A stretch of DNA of 64,000 bases from Meridianimarinicoccus sp. MJW13 (GCF_014901205.1 NZ_JACNMU010000003.1:310001-374000); one strand, 5' to 3'; positions 18,292 to 27,228 are shown, counted from the first letter of the stretch. The notes: generated from the sequence alone by a model not told the origin. Made by a program: numbers and translations.

Positions 18292-18315
18292 AAAGGCCCC
18301 ACTTCGGGGCCTTTT
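18292..18315. terminator. Bidirectional intrinsic terminator
   Basis: AAAGGCCCC, an ACTTC loop and GGGGCCTTTT form a strong stem followed by T on the plus strand and flanked by A for the opposite strand. It sits between the convergent potD-like and mbfA genes and can serve both. Confidence 0.85.
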
Positions 18316-18339
18316 CCTTGTCTGGCAGACAGGGCGTCG

Positions 18340-19317
18340 CTAACCGACGCCGATCAGGATGCCTGCGGCCAGCACCAGCGCGCCGCCCAGAACCACCTGC
18401 AGGGTTGCCCGGAAGAACGGCGTGTCCATGTATTTGTTCTGGATCCAAGCGATGGCCCAAAGCTCGATGAAGACGACGATTACGGCAATCGTGGTCGCGG
18501 TCCAGAAATCCGGGATCAGGTAGGGCAGCGCGTGGCCAAGCCCGCCGATCGTGGTCATCACCCCCGAGGCCACGCCGCGTTTCCATGCTGCCCCCCGGCC
18601 CGAGATTTCGCCATCGTCCGAGGCCGCTTCGGTGAAGCCCATCGAGATGCCCGCCCCGATCGAGGCCGCAAGCCCGACCTGGAAAGTCTGCCAGGTGTCC
18701 TGCGTGGCAAAGGCCGCGGCGAAAATCGGTGCCAGCGTCGAGACCGAGCCGTCCATCAACCCTGCCAGTCCAGGCTGCACCCAGGTCAGCACGAACTGCC
18801 GGTGCCGGGTCTTTTCCTCGGCATCCTTGGCGCTTTCGGTCAGATGCTGTTCGGCCAGATCGGCGGCCCTGGCCTCATGCCCGGCCTCGATGGCGGCCAG
18901 ATCGTTCAGAAGCGCGCGGGTGTCGGCATCGGTGCTGCGGCGAGCGGCGGCCTCGTAATAGCGTTGCGCGCCACGTTCCATTTCCTCGGCCTGCCCGCGA
19001 ATGTCGTCCAGCGACAGGTTCTCCATCAGCCAGACCGGCTTGCGGGTGTAGAAATCGGCGATGTGCTCGCGCCGGATCAGGGGGATGGTGTCACCGAACC
19101 GCGCCTTGTGCAGGTCGATCAACCGCTGCGCGTGCCCTTCTTCCTCGCGCGCCATGCCTTCGAAGATCTTTGCGCTGGCCGGATAGCTTTCACGCAGTCG
19201 CGCGGCGAAACTGCGGTAGATCTGGCTGTCGTCCTCCTCGGACGAAATCGCAAGGGCGAGCACTTCCTGCTCGGTCAGGTCGGAAAACCGCCGACGGCCG
19301 GTGAAACGGGACAACAT
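18340..19317 (-). CDS. mbfA: MbfA: membrane-bound ferritin fused to a VIT1-like transporter
   Basis: A 325-residue protein joining an N-terminal rubrerythrin/ferritin-like domain to a C-terminal VIT1/CCC1 membrane domain. The iron-site helices are visible as AISSEEDDSQIYRSF and GMAREEEGHAQRLIDLH, with a third at DLAAIEAGHEARA. The membrane part contains GLMDGSVSTLAPIFAAAF and three or more hydrophobic helices. In Agrobacterium and Bradyrhizobium MbfA exports iron and protects against iron and peroxide stress under Irr control. An Irr-type box lies 13 bp upstream of the start, and AAGGTGGA is the ribosome site. Confidence 0.93.
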   Translation of the reverse strand: MLSRFTGRRRFSDLTEQEVLALAISSEEDDSQIYRSFAARLRESYPASAKIFEGMAREEEGHAQRLIDLHKARFGDTIPLIRREHIADFYTRKPVWLMENLSLDDIRGQAEEMERGAQRYYEAAARRSTDADTRALLNDLAAIEAGHEARAADLAEQHLTESAKDAEEKTRHRQFVLTWVQPGLAGLMDGSVSTLAPIFAAAFATQDTWQTFQVGLAASIGAGISMGFTEAASDDGEISGRGAAWKRGVASGVMTTIGGLGHALPYLIPDFWTATTIAVIVVFIELWAIAWIQNKYMDTPFFRATLQVVLGGALVLAAGILIGVG

Positions 19318-19330
19318 GGATCCACCTTTT

Positions 19331-19345
19331 TTAGAACCGTTCTAA
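19331..19345. promoter_or_regulatory. Irr box (iron control element) upstream of mbfA
   Basis: TTAGAACCGTTCTAA is a perfect 6-3-6 palindrome and matches the alphaproteobacterial ICE/Irr-box core TTAGAA-N3-TTCTAA. It ends 13 bp before the mbfA start codon, close enough to block transcription when bound. Irr regulation of mbfA is established in related bacteria; here it is predicted. Confidence 0.85.
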
Positions 19346-19429
19346 TATTCTATCCCCGTTGTATCGCGTCCAAACGACAAATCAAGCCCGATCCTGCCTG
19401 CGGCCGCTTGCACATGGCCGCATCAGCGC

Positions 19430-19770
19430 CTACATTTGGATTGTTCTTCGGAACTATGGACATAAACGCGCTCGTAATACACGGACTGGACCCGGGGGCG
19501 GTACCCGGCGGCTCCACCAAAAATCCTTTGTTTGGGGATCATGGGGCCGAAACAGGATCGACGGACGTCTAAAGGGGTTAGCTTTGTCTCGGTGAGATAC
19601 CACCGTTATCGGTTCAAAAAGCATAGTTGCAAACAACAATCGTGCTCCGGTGGCAGTCGCTGCGTAAGCAGTGCCTAATACCGAAATCTTAAGTCCAGTC
19701 GCTTTGCAGCGGCTGGCGGGGTTCGCAGGTACCTGGCAACAGAAACCTGCACTTCCCCCCCAACATGCGA
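19430..19770 (+). ncRNA. ssrA: Circularly permuted two-piece tmRNA (ssrA)
   Basis: The acceptor piece comes first and ends GGCGGCTCCACCA at 19519. The coding piece starts GGGGCCGAAACAGGATCGACGG at about 19543. GGGGCCG pairs with CGGCTCC, giving a 7-bp acceptor stem with a G-U at pair 3, the alanyl-tRNA synthetase identity element. The tag frame is at 19629-19667 and encodes ANNNRAPVAVAA followed by TAA. A piece order of acceptor before coding, with an intervening loop, is the permuted form known from alphaproteobacteria. tmRNA rescues stalled ribosomes and tags the products for ClpXP. The 5' and 3' limits given are estimates. Confidence 0.9.
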
Positions 19771-19832
19771 CGCTGTCGTGACACCCGCAGGCTTCGGCTT
19801 GCGCCCTTGGCCCGTGGCGGTCACACATTCGC

Positions 19833-21095
19833 ATGGCCTCGCCTTCCCCTTCCCTTGGCGCACTCTGGCGCGTGTTCGGCCGCATCGGCCTGTTGTCCTT
19901 TGGCGGCCCGGCGGCGCAGATCGCGCTGATGCATCGCGAGCTGGTCGAGGATCGCCCCTGGCTGACCGAGGACCAGTTCCTGCGCGCCCTGTCCTTCTGC
20001 ATGATGCTGCCCGGCCCCGAGGCGATGCAGCTAGCCACCTATGCCGGATGGCGGTTGCGCGGGGTGCCCGGCGGGCTGCTGGGCGGGGCGCTGTTCGTGC
20101 TGCCCGGTGCGGCGGTGATCGCGGCGCTGTCCCTGCTCTATGCCCGGTTCGGCACGCTGCCTCTGGTGGCGGCGCTGTTCGTGGGCATCAAGGCCACGGT
20201 GGTGGTGATCGTGTTGGAGGCCCTGCTGCGGGTCAGCCGCAAGGCGCTGAAGTCCACCGACCGCTGGGCCATCGCCGGGCTGTCCTTCGTGGGCATCTTC
20301 TTCCTGCACCTGCCGTTTCCGGCCATCATCCTTGCCGCCGGGACCTATGGGTTTCTCAGCACCCGCGCCCGGCCCCCTGACGACGCAACCGCCCTGCCGC
20401 GCGGGCATCTGCGCCGCACGATTGCCGTCTGGGGCGGGTTGTGGCTGCTGCCCGTCGCGGCCCTGTGGCTGGCGGATGCCGCTTTCCTGACAGATCTGGC
20501 GCTGTTCTTCTCGAAGCTTGCAGTTGTGACTTTCGGCGGCGCCTATGCGGTGCTGGCCTATATGACCCAGGCCGTGGTGGCCGAGCATGGCTGGATCAGC
20601 ACGCAGCAGATGATCGACGGACTGGGACTGGCCGAAACCACGCCGGGGCCGCTGATTCTGGTGACGCAATTCGTCGGCATGCTGGCGGGCGATCTGCGTG
20701 GCGGCGTGGGGCTGGCACTGGCCTCGGGCGCGGTGGTGCTGTGGGTGACCTTTGTGCCCTGCTTCCTGTGGATCTTCGCGGGTGCCCCTTACATCGACTG
20801 GCTGGCGCATCAGCCGCGCCTGTCCGGCGCCCTGTCGGCGATCACCGCCGCGGTGGTGGGGGTGATCCTGAACCTGTCGGTGTGGTTCGCCCTGCATGTG
20901 CTGTTCGGACAGGTCACCGAGGTACGCTTCGGCCCCGTCACCCTGCTGCGCCCCGACTGGGCCAGTTTTGACACCCCAGCCGCCGCCCTTGGCCTGATCG
21001 CCGCCCTGTGCCTGTTGCGCCTGCACTGGCCGCTGCCACGGGTTCTGGCCGTGTCGGCCGGGCTGGGGCTGGCGCTCGGGCTGGCGGGCATCTGA
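19833..21095 (+). CDS. chrA: Chromate transporter (ChrA family)
   Basis: A 420-residue inner-membrane protein of the chromate ion transporter family, with two homologous CHR halves. Each half begins with a conserved FGGPAAQIALMH or FGGAYAVLAYMTQ segment and contains a proline-rich PGP motif (MLPGPEAMQLATY and TTPGPLILVTQFVG). About ten to twelve hydrophobic segments are visible. Family members export chromate, though many genomic homologues have no tested substrate. It lies directly downstream of ssrA and is probably transcribed separately. The ribosome site is weak, so the exact start is less certain. Confidence 0.9.
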   Translation: MASPSPSLGALWRVFGRIGLLSFGGPAAQIALMHRELVEDRPWLTEDQFLRALSFCMMLPGPEAMQLATYAGWRLRGVPGGLLGGALFVLPGAAVIAALSLLYARFGTLPLVAALFVGIKATVVVIVLEALLRVSRKALKSTDRWAIAGLSFVGIFFLHLPFPAIILAAGTYGFLSTRARPPDDATALPRGHLRRTIAVWGGLWLLPVAALWLADAAFLTDLALFFSKLAVVTFGGAYAVLAYMTQAVVAEHGWISTQQMIDGLGLAETTPGPLILVTQFVGMLAGDLRGGVGLALASGAVVLWVTFVPCFLWIFAGAPYIDWLAHQPRLSGALSAITAAVVGVILNLSVWFALHVLFGQVTEVRFGPVTLLRPDWASFDTPAAALGLIAALCLLRLHWPLPRVLAVSAGLGLALGLAGI

Positions 21096-21173
21096 AAGAA
21101 TGGGCGTTTTCTGCCCTTTTCATTCCCGCCCCCCTTCCGATAGACCTTTAGAAAGGAAAGAGGGCCGAGCCAT

Positions 21174-21647
21174 ATGTCACGCAGCATCGACTACGGAAAT
21201 CTCATGCACCGCGCCATGCGCACCCTGATCCGGCAGGTGCTGGAAGAGGTGTCCGAGCACGGCCTGCCCGGAGAGCATCATTTTTTCATCACCTTCGATA
21301 CGCTGCACCCCGATGCGCAAATGGCCGACTGGCTGTCGGACCGCTACCCGGAAGAAATGACCATCGTCGTGCAGCACTGGTTCGACAATCTGGTGGTGGA
21401 TGACGACGGTTTTGCCATCACCCTGAATTTCGGCGACCGGCCCGAGCCGCTGTATATTCCCTATGATGCCATCCGCACCTTCGTGGATCCGTCTGTGGAA
21501 TTCGGCCTGCGCTTCGAAACCCAGGACGACGAGGACGACGACGACCTGGAAGCCGCCCCCATGGCCGAGGACGTGGATCCCGAGGCAGAACAGGCTTCCG
21601 GGCCGAAAGACGCCGAAGTCGTCAGCCTGGACAGTTTCCGCAAGTAG
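21174..21647 (+). CDS. sspB: SspB-alpha ClpXP adaptor
   Basis: A 157-residue protein of the alphaproteobacterial SspB family. The N-terminal domain, with HHFFITFDTLHPDAQMADWL and MTIVVQHWFDNLVV, forms the ssrA-tag-binding fold. It is followed by a very acidic linker (DDEDDDDLEAAP) and a short basic C-terminus, DSFRK, the kind of tail that docks on ClpX. SspB delivers tmRNA-tagged proteins to ClpXP. The tmRNA gene is 1.4 kb upstream on the same strand, which links tag and adaptor. Start at 21174 follows AGAGGGCCGAGCC. Confidence 0.92.
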   Translation: MSRSIDYGNLMHRAMRTLIRQVLEEVSEHGLPGEHHFFITFDTLHPDAQMADWLSDRYPEEMTIVVQHWFDNLVVDDDGFAITLNFGDRPEPLYIPYDAIRTFVDPSVEFGLRFETQDDEDDDDLEAAPMAEDVDPEAEQASGPKDAEVVSLDSFRK

Positions 21648-21758
21648 GCAGGGCGCGCGGGTAACCGGCTGATATCGCTAACCCGCTTCCCCGTCGCATT
21701 GCCAGCCCTCCAGCCGCCGCTTATAGGCATCGGGAACCTGTTTTCAGAGGATATCCCG

Positions 21759-23153
21759 ATGACCCAGACCCGCACCGAATCCGACAGCTTCGGACCGCTT
21801 GAAGTTCCTGCCGACAAGTATTGGGGCGCCCAGACCCAGCGGTCGATCATGAACTTCCCCATCGGCTGGGAAAAACAGCCCGTGGCCATTGTGCGCGCGC
21901 TTGGCGTCATCAAGAAAGCCTGCGCCATGCAGAACAAGGCAACCGGCGATATGGACGCCCGCATTGCCGATGCTGTGATCGAAGCCGCCGGTGAAGTGAT
22001 CGAGGGCAAGTTCGACGACAACTTCCCGCTGGTGGTCTGGCAGACGGGCTCGGGCACCCAGTCGAACATGAACTCAAACGAGGTCATCGCCAACCGCGCG
22101 ATCGAGATCCTGGGCGGCGTCATCGGCTCGAAAGACCCGGTGCATCCGAACGACCATTGCAACATGGGCCAGTCATCCAACGACACCTTCCCGACCGCCA
22201 TGCATATCGCCACCGCCATGTCGGTGCGCGACGTGCTGCTGCCGGGCCTGACCAAGCTGGCCGAGGGTCTGGAAGCCAAGTCGGAAGAGTTCAAGGACAT
22301 CATCAAGATCGGCCGCACCCATACCCAGGATGCCACGCCGCTGACGCTGGGCCAGGAATTCTCGGGCTACGCGCATATGATCCGCCAGGGCATCGCCCGC
22401 GTCGAGACCGCGCTGCCGGGCATTTATGAACTGGCCCAGGGCGGCACCGCCGTCGGCACCGGCCTGAACACCAAGCAGGGCTGGGGCGAGGCCGTGGCGG
22501 CCCATATGGCCGAGATCACCGGCCTGCCCTTCGTCACCGCCCCCAACAAGTTCGAAGCCCTGTCGGCCCATGACGCGATGGTGTTCATGTCCGGCGCGCT
22601 CGCGACCGTGGCCGGGTCCATGTACAAGATCGCCAACGACATCCGCTTCCTCGGCTCCGGCCCGCGTTCCGGTCTGGGCGAACTGATCCTGCCGGAGAAC
22701 GAGCCGGGTTCGTCGATCATGCCGGGCAAGGTCAACCCGACCCAGGCCGAGGCCATGACCCAGGTTGCCGCCCATGTGATGGGCAACGACGCGGCGATAA
22801 AATTCGCCGGCAGCCAGGGCCATTTCGAGTTGAACGTCTACAACCCGATGATGTCCTACAACCTGCTGCAGTCGATCCAGCTTCTGGGCGACGTGGCCGA
22901 CAGCTTTACCCAGCGGATGCTGCTGGGCATCCAGGCGAACGAGCCGCGCATCGACAAGCTGATGAAGGAAAGCCTGATGCTGGTGACGGCTCTGGCGCCG
23001 ACCATTGGCTACGACAATGCCACCAAGGTCGCCAAGACTGCCCACAAGAACGGCACGACGCTGAAAGAAGAAGCCATCGCCCTTGGCTTCGTGGATGAGG
23101 CCACCTTTGACGCTGTGGTGCGCCCCGAAGACATGATCGGCCCGAAAAGCTGA
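21759..23153 (+). CDS. fumC: Fumarate hydratase, class II
   Basis: A 464-residue homotetrameric TCA-cycle enzyme interconverting fumarate and malate without an iron-sulfur cluster. The lyase signature [11 protein letters not shown] is at 317-327, the catalytic histidine region [10 protein letters not shown] at 185-194, and the early [11 protein letters not shown] block is intact. The start at 21759 is chosen over 21699 because AGAGGATAT precedes it and family members begin here. The length is standard. It is flanked by sspB and the YpfJ-like gene on the same strand. Confidence 0.96.
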   Translation: MTQTRTESDSFGPLEVPADKYWGAQTQRSIMNFPIGWEKQPVAIVRALGVIKKACAMQNKATGDMDARIADAVIEAAGEVIEGKFDDNFPLVVWQTGSGTQSNMNSNEVIANRAIEILGGVIGSKDPVHPNDHCNMGQSSNDTFPTAMHIATAMSVRDVLLPGLTKLAEGLEAKSEEFKDIIKIGRTHTQDATPLTLGQEFSGYAHMIRQGIARVETALPGIYELAQGGTAVGTGLNTKQGWGEAVAAHMAEITGLPFVTAPNKFEALSAHDAMVFMSGALATVAGSMYKIANDIRFLGSGPRSGLGELILPENEPGSSIMPGKVNPTQAEAMTQVAAHVMGNDAAIKFAGSQGHFELNVYNPMMSYNLLQSIQLLGDVADSFTQRMLLGIQANEPRIDKLMKESLMLVTALAPTIGYDNATKVAKTAHKNGTTLKEEAIALGFVDEATFDAVVRPEDMIGPKS

Positions 23154-23187
23154 TTGGTGTTTCCTTCGCCAGACGGTTGACCCACCC

Positions 23188-23220
23188 CTCTGGTTTCAGG
23201 GACACTTCCAGAAACCGGAG
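23188..23220 (+). other. Hairpin overlapping the ribosome site of the zinc peptidase gene
   Basis: CTCTGGTTTC (23188-23197) can pair with GAAACCGGAG (23211-23220), ten pairs including one G-U, around a 13-base loop. The 3' arm runs into the GGAGGAGAAGG ribosome site of the next gene, 12 bases before its ATG. No T-run follows, so control of translation seems likelier than termination. Confidence 0.4.
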
Positions 23221-23231
23221 GAGAAGGTCAG

Positions 23232-24077
23232 ATGCGTTGGCAAGGACGGCGGACAAGTCGTAACATCGAAGACCGGCGTGGCCGCCGCATGACGGGCGGC
23301 CCCGCAAAACTGGGCGGAATCGGCCTTTTGGCCGTGGTCCTGATCGGCGCCTTTCTGGGGGTCGATGTCACTCCCTTTCTGGGCGGCGGCGGCATGAGCC
23401 CGGCGCCCGCCCCCACCGGCCCCAACCAGATCGACGACAGCTCCGAGGAATTCGTGGCTGTCGTGCTGGCCGACACCGAAGAGGTCTGGGGCGAGATCTT
23501 CCGCAATTCCAACCTGCAATACATGGAGCCGAAGCTGGTGCTGTTTACCGGCCGCACGTCTTCGGCCTGCGGGCTGGCGGATGCGGCCACCGGCCCGTTC
23601 TACTGCCCCAACGATCAGCAGGTCTATCTGGACACCGATTTCTTCCGGATCATGGACACCGAACTGGGCGCCCGCGGCGATTTCGCCAAGGCCTATGTGG
23701 TGGCGCATGAGGTTGGCCATCACGTCCAGAACCTTCTGGGGGCGCTGGAGCACAGCAACCGGTTGCGCGCCCAGTCCAGCCAGGCCGAATCCAACGCCAT
23801 CTCGGTGCGGGTCGAACTTCAGGCCGACTGTTATTCAGGCCTTTGGGCCCGCGCCGTGCAGGACCGCTTCGGCGTGCTGGAGTCCGGCGATATCGAAGAG
23901 GCACTGAATACCGCCGCGCGGATCGGCGATGACGCCCTGCAAAAGGCCAGCCGCGGGGTGGTGGTGCCCGACAGTTTCACCCATGGTACCAGCGAGCAGC
24001 GGCAGCGCTGGTTCGCGGCAGGCTATCAGACCGGCAATCCACAAGCCTGCGACACCTTCTCGGCAAGGGATCTCTGA
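23232..24077 (+). CDS. ypfJ: YpfJ-family neutral zinc metallopeptidase
   Basis: A 281-residue protein of the putative neutral zinc metallopeptidase family (KPN_02809/YpfJ). One transmembrane helix lies near 29-45 after a basic N-terminus, so most of the protein is outside the cytoplasm. The metal site is HEVGHH at 159-164, with an acidic ligand expected further on in the ELQADCYSGLWA segment. CGLADAATGPFYCP (113-126) is a conserved family block. Substrate is unknown. It begins a run of tightly spaced genes: the next starts 3 bp after it. Confidence 0.9.
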   Translation: MRWQGRRTSRNIEDRRGRRMTGGPAKLGGIGLLAVVLIGAFLGVDVTPFLGGGGMSPAPAPTGPNQIDDSSEEFVAVVLADTEEVWGEIFRNSNLQYMEPKLVLFTGRTSSACGLADAATGPFYCPNDQQVYLDTDFFRIMDTELGARGDFAKAYVVAHEVGHHVQNLLGALEHSNRLRAQSSQAESNAISVRVELQADCYSGLWARAVQDRFGVLESGDIEEALNTAARIGDDALQKASRGVVVPDSFTHGTSEQRQRWFAAGYQTGNPQACDTFSARDL

Positions 24078-24080
24078 CCC

Positions 24081-24272
24081 ATGGCGGACACCCCCATCAA
24101 CCTGTCGCGGTTTCGCAAGGCCAAGGTGCGCGCCGAGCGCAAGCGGCAGGCCGATGCCAATGCGGTGAGCCATGGCCGCACCCGCGCCGAGAAGACCCGC
24201 GACAACGCCGAGGTCGCAAAAGTCACCCGTCTGCTGGATCATGCCCGCCGCGACGACGCCACCGACGCATGA
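24081..24272 (+). CDS. DUF4169 family small basic protein
   Basis: A 63-residue, strongly charged protein with the family pattern INLSRFRKAKVRAERKRQAD followed by NAVSHGRTRAEKTRD. It is conserved in Rhodobacterales and related groups; the function is unknown, and the high lysine/arginine content is compatible with nucleic-acid binding. It sits 3 bp after the zinc peptidase gene, and its stop overlaps the start of the ribbon-helix-helix gene by 4 bp, so the three are probably one transcript. Confidence 0.85.
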   Translation: MADTPINLSRFRKAKVRAERKRQADANAVSHGRTRAEKTRDNAEVAKVTRLLDHARRDDATDA

Positions 24273-24547
24273 CGGCCCGTCCGCGCAAACGCTCGCTGAC
24301 GCTGCACGGCCATGCCACCAGCGTGTCGCTGGAAGATGCCTTCTGGGATGCCTTCCGCCAGATCGCCATCGAGGACGGGCTGTCGGTCAACGCGCTGGCG
24401 GCCCAGGTCGATGAGGCGCGCGGGCTGGAAGTGGGGCTTGCCACCGCCATCCGCCTGTTCGTGCTGTCGCACACGCAAGAGGCGCTGGCCCGCGCCCGGT
24501 CACAGGTGCAAGTGACAGCAGATGACATTTCCAAGCCGCCTCTGTAG
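24269..24547 (+). CDS. Ribbon-helix-helix domain protein
   Basis: A 92-residue protein with the RHH_4-type pattern RKRSLTLHGHATSVSLEDAF followed by WDAFRQIAIEDGLSVNALAA, a short strand then two helices. Such proteins bind DNA as dimers. Its start overlaps the DUF4169 stop codon by 4 bp, suggesting translational coupling. The target is unknown. The first strand is longer than in most RHH regulators, as is usual for this alphaproteobacterial subgroup. Confidence 0.8.
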   Translation: MTARPRKRSLTLHGHATSVSLEDAFWDAFRQIAIEDGLSVNALAAQVDEARGLEVGLATAIRLFVLSHTQEALARARSQVQVTADDISKPPL

Positions 24548-24613
24548 GGTCGCGGTCGATCCACTTTTGCGACCGTCGGACCCGAACCGGGGCGCGGCAG
24601 AACTGCGGAACCC

Positions 24614-25750
24614 ATGCAAGCGCCTGAAACCCTTCGCCTTGTCGGCCTGACCCTGCCCGCCAACAGCCCGGTGCTGCGGGATCACATGCGCCCGCCCGCG
24701 CGGCACACCGAGAACTATCAGCAGGCCTATGACCGCACGACGCTGTTCTACGACGTCGTCCGCCGGCCCGAGCGTGGCGACCTGCTGATCACCGCCCCAC
24801 CGCTGATGAACCTGCGACCGGTGCTGACCGAAGGGTTGCGCGATGCGCAGGACGCGCCGCTGCGGTTGCGCATCCGGGATTTCGACAAGTACGCCCAGAT
24901 CCGGGTCGCCGGGATGCATGACCGACTGACGTTTCACGGCCCCTCGGAAGTGACCGAGATTCTGCCCCGAACCGATGACGCGCCACCGTTTTCCGCCCTG
25001 AACTGCGCGGTGACCATGAACCGCAACAACCCGCTGCTCTGGGTGCAGACCTGGGCACTGCACCATGTGCGGCAGCATCGGCTGGAGGGGGTGTTGATCT
25101 TCGACAATGGTTCGACCGACTACACGCCCGAGGATCTGGCCGGGGCATTGGCGCAGGTGCCGGGGTTGAAATCCATCTGCGTGGCCTCGGCCCCCTACCC
25201 CTATGGCACCACCGACAAGGTGCTGAAGGGCGAAACCCGGCCGAATTTCCTGCAACCGGCCATGCTGAACCTGGCGCGCGGGTCGTTCCTGCGGCAGGCG
25301 CGGGCGGTGCTGAATTGTGATATTGATGAGCTGGTGCTCAGCCGCGATGGCACCTCGGTTTTCGACCGGGCGGCATCGAAACCCTGGGGGGCGGCGCGGC
25401 TGCCGGTCTATTGGGCCGATCCCGCGCCGGGCACCCAGGGCCCGTCGCCGCAATGGGCGCATCGCTGGCGCAACCCGACACGCACTCGCACGCCGCGCAA
25501 ATGGTGTGTGGCACCGCGTGGCTTGCTCAGCAAGATGGGCTGGTACGTGCATCATGTCGGCGGCGAGGCGTTCAAGCTGAACCGCGAAAGCACAGCGCAT
25601 GAAATCGTCCATTGCCGGGCCTGTTCCACCGGCTGGCATCCGTTCAAGGCGCGGCACAAGGCCAACGGGGATCTGCGCGAAGATCCGGAACTGAAGAGCC
25701 TGATGGATGATCTGGAGCGGCAGGTGAAGGAGCTTGGATTTGCACAGTGA
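24614..25750 (+). CDS. Glycosyltransferase family 2-like protein (tandem copy 1)
   Basis: A 378-residue protein with the Glyco_tranf_2_4/GT92-like pattern: NCAVTMNRNNPLLWVQTWAL, then LIFDNGSTDYT for the nucleotide-sugar site, and a DxD-type CDIDEL motif. An N-terminal module of about 120 residues (RPPARHTENYQQAYDRTTLF) is shared with the next gene. There is no signal peptide or membrane segment. It overlaps the next gene by 17 bp. Sugar and acceptor are unknown; cell-surface polysaccharide work is a guess. Confidence 0.8.
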   Translation: MQAPETLRLVGLTLPANSPVLRDHMRPPARHTENYQQAYDRTTLFYDVVRRPERGDLLITAPPLMNLRPVLTEGLRDAQDAPLRLRIRDFDKYAQIRVAGMHDRLTFHGPSEVTEILPRTDDAPPFSALNCAVTMNRNNPLLWVQTWALHHVRQHRLEGVLIFDNGSTDYTPEDLAGALAQVPGLKSICVASAPYPYGTTDKVLKGETRPNFLQPAMLNLARGSFLRQARAVLNCDIDELVLSRDGTSVFDRAASKPWGAARLPVYWADPAPGTQGPSPQWAHRWRNPTRTRTPRKWCVAPRGLLSKMGWYVHHVGGEAFKLNRESTAHEIVHCRACSTGWHPFKARHKANGDLREDPELKSLMDDLERQVKELGFAQ

Positions 25751-26864
25751 CCACCTGATCCTCGAGGCCTGCGGCCGGGTCCTGGACCCGGACGGCCCGA
25801 TCGTGCGCGACCATGTGCGCAAACCCGACCGCCGCACCCAGCAATACCTGGAGCGGTTCGATCGCACGACGCTCTACTACGATTGCGTCTACCTGGCCGA
25901 GCGGCGCAGCTATCTGTTCACCGCCCCGCGGTTCCTGAACCTCTGGAGGCCGTTCCGGCAGGGGCTGCGGGTCAACGGGAAAAAGACGCGGGCAGTGACG
26001 CGGCGCAAGTGGCTACGCTGTGAACAGGTCGAAGTGCATGCCCCGCGCGGCAGCCTGACGCTGGATTGGCAGGGCGAGACCGCGCCGGTCGCCTTTCGCG
26101 ATGGCATCGGCGATTGCTTCGCCGGGCTGAACTGCCTTGTGGCGGTGAACAAGAACAACCGCCTGGATTGGATCGCCGACTGGGCCGCCTATTACGCGCA
26201 GACACATGGGGCCGAGGGCGTCGTGCTGTTCGACAACGGCTCGACCGACTACACGCTGGCCGAGGTGAACGCGCGGCTGTCACAGGTGCGGGGACTGGCC
26301 CGCTCGGCGGTGATCTCGGCACCTTATCCCTATGGCCCGACCGACCGGTCGCGCAAATTGGAGGTCAGCCCGCGGTTCTTCCAGACCGCCATGCTGAACA
26401 TCGGGCGGCGCGATCCGCTGGCCCGCGCCCGCGCGGTGCTGAGCGTGGACATCGACGAGATCGCCCGCAAGGCCGACGACGCACCCAGCATTTTCGATTT
26501 GGCGGTGGGGAACATGGTCGGCATGGCCACGCTGAACGGAGTCTGGGTCTATCCGGACCCCGACACCGATGGCCCCGTGGGACACGCGGCGCATGGGTTT
26601 CGCCGCAGCCCGGATCGTCCGTGCAACCGCAAGTGGTGCCTGCGCCCAGGCGGCGTACAGGATCGCTTTGGCTGGGCCGTTCATCATATTGGCGGCCCGT
26701 TGCAGGATCTGTTCACCAACCAGACACAGGTCAGCCTGCTGCACTGTCGCGGCACCTCGACGGGATGGAAGCGCAATCGTTTTACCGATCCAGGAGAATT
26801 GCTGGAAGATCCTGAACTGGAGACATTCTGGAACACGCGCTTCCCAAAGCCTGCCGCCGAATAA
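25734..26864 (+). CDS. Glycosyltransferase family 2-like protein (tandem copy 2, TTG start)
   Basis: A 376-residue paralogue of the preceding gene. It shares the KPDRRTQQYLERFDRTTLYY N-terminal module, the VLFDNGSTDYT motif, the APYPYGPTDR block and VDIDEIA in place of CDIDEL. No ATG is suitably placed: the start is TTG at 25734, four bases after GAAGGAG, inside the 3' end of the first copy, so translation is probably coupled. The two copies have diverged considerably outside the motifs, which points to an old duplication with different acceptors. Confidence 0.8.
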   Translation: MDLHSDHLILEACGRVLDPDGPIVRDHVRKPDRRTQQYLERFDRTTLYYDCVYLAERRSYLFTAPRFLNLWRPFRQGLRVNGKKTRAVTRRKWLRCEQVEVHAPRGSLTLDWQGETAPVAFRDGIGDCFAGLNCLVAVNKNNRLDWIADWAAYYAQTHGAEGVVLFDNGSTDYTLAEVNARLSQVRGLARSAVISAPYPYGPTDRSRKLEVSPRFFQTAMLNIGRRDPLARARAVLSVDIDEIARKADDAPSIFDLAVGNMVGMATLNGVWVYPDPDTDGPVGHAAHGFRRSPDRPCNRKWCLRPGGVQDRFGWAVHHIGGPLQDLFTNQTQVSLLHCRGTSTGWKRNRFTDPGELLEDPELETFWNTRFPKPAAE

Positions 26865-26949
26865 GTGGCAGGCTTTTGGCCGTGAGTATTTTTACCAAGA
26901 AGAAGCTACGGCAAATATCTACGTCAGCCGTGGAATTACGTCAGGCAGG

Positions 26950-27192
26950 CTATTTCTTTTTACCGGCCTGATTGTGATCGCCGGAATTTCCGGGATCAAG
27001 ATCCCTGCCGGACTCAGACGGCGTTTTCCTGCCGCGGAATTCACCACCGTTGCCCTTGCCGGCATTCGCTTCTCGGTTGATTTCGATCTGGTGCTTCTTT
27101 GCCTCGCTCCAGTTGGGGTTGTCGGCATTGATCGCCGAAGGTGCAGAGACACTCATGACCAGCCCTGCCGCAAGTAGGATGCGCATTGCCAT
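26950..27192 (-). CDS. Small exported protein of unknown function
   Basis: An 80-residue protein with a signal peptide (MAMRILLAAGLVMSVSAPSA, cleavage likely near INA-DN). The mature part of about 55 residues is hydrophilic and rich in lysine, glycine and asparagine, ending NSGDHNQAGKKK. GGGAGGG lies upstream of the ATG at 27192. I recognise no family. An AT-rich perfect palindrome 37 bp upstream may control it. It could also start at the second ATG (27186). Confidence 0.6.
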   Translation of the reverse strand: MAMRILLAAGLVMSVSAPSAINADNPNWSEAKKHQIEINREANAGKGNGGEFRGRKTPSESGRDLDPGNSGDHNQAGKKK

Positions 27193-27228
27193 TGGTAGAC
27201 CCTCCCTTTTGAAAGTCCCTCCAATATA

